Shown here piece after piece: positions 5,819 to 6,826 of a stretch of DNA of 6,826 bases. The translations under genes and the position numbers were made by a program. The DNA comes from Microcaldota archaeon (lineage in GTDB: Archaea; Micrarchaeota; Micrarchaeia; Micrarchaeales; Micrarchaeaceae), in assembly GCA_021812025.1 (NCBI GenBank), contig JAKAPD010000027.1, forward strand, positions 1 to 6,826, given 5' to 3'. Within the stretch, counting starts at the first letter, position 1. Every line of letters starts with the position of its first letter. A model generated the notes under the pieces. The model had not been told where the DNA came from. It searched no databases and was given only the letters and a program-made list of their open reading frames with translations.

Positions 5819-6826
5819 ATGAAAATGATAAGATTTGTTGATGTGGGGGAAGGCATTACGGAAGGAAAGGTTGTCAAGCTGCTCGTGCCTGACGGCGACA
5901 CAGTAAAGGAAGACCAGGCAGTGGTGCAGGTCGAGACCGACAAGGCCACAGTCGACGCGCCGTCGCCGGTTTCCGGAACAATAAAATTCAACGTCAAAGA
6001 GGGCACCATATTGCACGTCGGCGACACTGTCGCATGGATAGGCACACCGGAAGAGCTGAGAGGCCAAACGGGAGCTGCACCTACGCCGAAACAGCCGGCA
6101 AAAGAGGCCCAGGCGCCGTCGCCGTCGCAGATTTCCGCACAGATGAAAACCCAGGCAAAAACCCCCCCGGCGCCAGCTCCTGAAAAACCATCGTCTTTCA
6201 AAGAGATCATAGCAACCCCGGCGGTGCGGAAGCTCGCGAGGGACCTGAACGTCGACATCAACACTGTTAAAGGCACGGGCCCAGCAGGAAAGATACTCGA
6301 AAGTGACGTGCAAGCCGCTGCAGGAGGGAAAACAGCACCTGTGAAGGAAGCGCCGGGCAGGCAGGCCGCACCCACACAACCGGCTGCATCGGCGCAGCCG
6401 ACTGCATCTGCATACGATGCCGCGCTGAAAAGGCTTCAGGATAGGTTCGCCGGACTGGAGGAGCGCCACAAGGACCAGATAGAGAGAGTGCCGATGACGC
6501 AGACGAGAAAGGCGATAGCAAGAGTCTCAGAGGAAACGATAACGATGCCGACCGCGGCGCATATGGACCTTATGAATTCTAATGCGCTTTGGGATTTTGT
6601 TGCAAAGGAGAAACCAAAAGCACTGAAGGAATTCAACGTCAAGCTCACATTCCTGCCGTTCATAATAAAAGCGACAGTGCAGGCGCTCAAGGACTACCCA
6701 AGATTCAACGCCAGCTACGACAGGGATAAACAGGAAATAGTCCTCAAGAAGTTCTACAACATCCGCCTTGCTGCAGAAGCCGATGACGGCCTCAAAGGGG
6801 TAGTGGTTAAGAATGCAGATAAAAAA
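5819..6826 (+). CDS. pdhC: Dihydrolipoamide acyltransferase E2 of 2-oxoacid dehydrogenase complex (3' end outside window)
   Basis: Core of the complex: carries the swinging lipoyl arm and transfers the acyl group to CoA. The frame is open for 336 codons to the right edge; about 70-80 residues, including the expected catalytic HxxxDG motif, lie beyond it. Domain order: one lipoyl domain at residues 3-77 with the lipoylated lysine K42 in VETDKATVDAP; an Ala/Pro/Gln-rich flexible linker at about 82-126; a peripheral subunit-binding domain at 131-165 (ATPAVRKLARDLNVD, then GTGPAGKILESDV); a second Ala/Pro-rich linker at about 169-198; and the CoA-dependent acyltransferase domain from about 221, with RVPMTQTRKAIA, KLTFLPFIIKA and ALKDYPRFNASYD. 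Where most relatives have a stretch like IGIAVDTPDGLVVPVIKDAD, this protein has IRLAAEADDGLKGVVVKNAD, so the domain is somewhat divergent. The start was chosen at the ATG 4 nt after the E1 beta stop, next to a GTGAT Shine-Dalgarno sequence. An E3 (lpdA) gene is expected downstream. Acyl specificity is unknown. Confidence 0.92.
   Translation, partial: MKMIRFVDVGEGITEGKVVKLLVPDGDTVKEDQAVVQVETDKATVDAPSPVSGTIKFNVKEGTILHVGDTVAWIGTPEELRGQTGAAPTPKQPAKEAQAPSPSQISAQMKTQAKTPPAPAPEKPSSFKEIIATPAVRKLARDLNVDINTVKGTGPAGKILESDVQAAAGGKTAPVKEAPGRQAAPTQPAASAQPTASAYDAALKRLQDRFAGLEERHKDQIERVPMTQTRKAIARVSEETITMPTAAHMDLMNSNALWDFVAKEKPKALKEFNVKLTFLPFIIKATVQALKDYPRFNASYDRDKQEIVLKKFYNIRLAAEADDGLKGVVVKNADKK

Noticed and set aside
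5890..6430. Repetitive Ala/Pro-rich coding stretches as possible DNA repeats
   Set aside because: They are the normal flexible linkers flanking the subunit-binding domain of E2; no regular nucleotide repeat unit is present.
5290..6469. Long minus-strand frames of 361 and 254 codons opposite E1 beta and E2
   Set aside because: Low-complexity Cys/Gly/Ser/Arg-rich translations arising from antisense reading of the Ala/Pro-rich E2 linkers; no family resemblance.

Overview
The window looks like a piece of an archaeal chromosome. The signs are heavy use of ATA for isoleucine and AGG/AGA for arginine in every gene, a DUF763 family gene (a family I know mainly from archaea), a type 2 isopentenyl-diphosphate isomerase, and A/T-rich TATA-like boxes about 23-26 nt upstream of start codons, as expected for leaderless archaeal transcripts. 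Genes inside the operon carry GTGAT-type Shine-Dalgarno sequences instead. Base composition is roughly balanced. A 2-oxoacid dehydrogenase operon beside a B12-dependent ribonucleotide reductase would suit a Thermoplasmata or Micrarchaeota/ARMAN-like archaeon, but that placement is inference and weakly held.

Layout: positions 1-1553 are read on the minus strand. They hold the first 137 codons of type 2 isopentenyl-diphosphate isomerase (fni, running off the left edge) and, upstream of it, a complete DUF763 gene. A 97-bp divergent intergenic region (1554-1650) carries candidate promoters for both directions. From 1651 to the right edge everything is on the plus strand: a complete adenosylcobalamin-dependent (class II) ribonucleotide reductase (nrdJ), then a tightly packed 2-oxoacid dehydrogenase operon with E1 alpha, E1 beta and E2. 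E2 has no stop codon before the window ends; its last third lies outside. An E3 (dihydrolipoamide dehydrogenase) gene would be expected next but is not visible.

Function: E1 alpha/beta form the thiamine-diphosphate decarboxylase that loads an acyl group onto the lipoyl lysine of E2, and E2 passes it to CoA. The substrate (pyruvate or branched-chain 2-oxoacids) cannot be read from the sequence. NrdJ makes deoxyribonucleotides without needing oxygen. Fni converts IPP to DMAPP for isoprenoid lipids. DUF763 has no established function that I know of.

Most of the window is ordinary housekeeping content, and I do not see a convincing new system. The points most worth a second look are the uncertain 5' end of the E1 alpha gene (a possible one-base indel in a T5 run), the uncharacterised DUF763 protein, and the unusual residues in the E2 acyltransferase domain. 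No tRNA, rRNA, CRISPR array, insertion sequence or intein was recognised, and no stretch over 300 bp lacks a gene.
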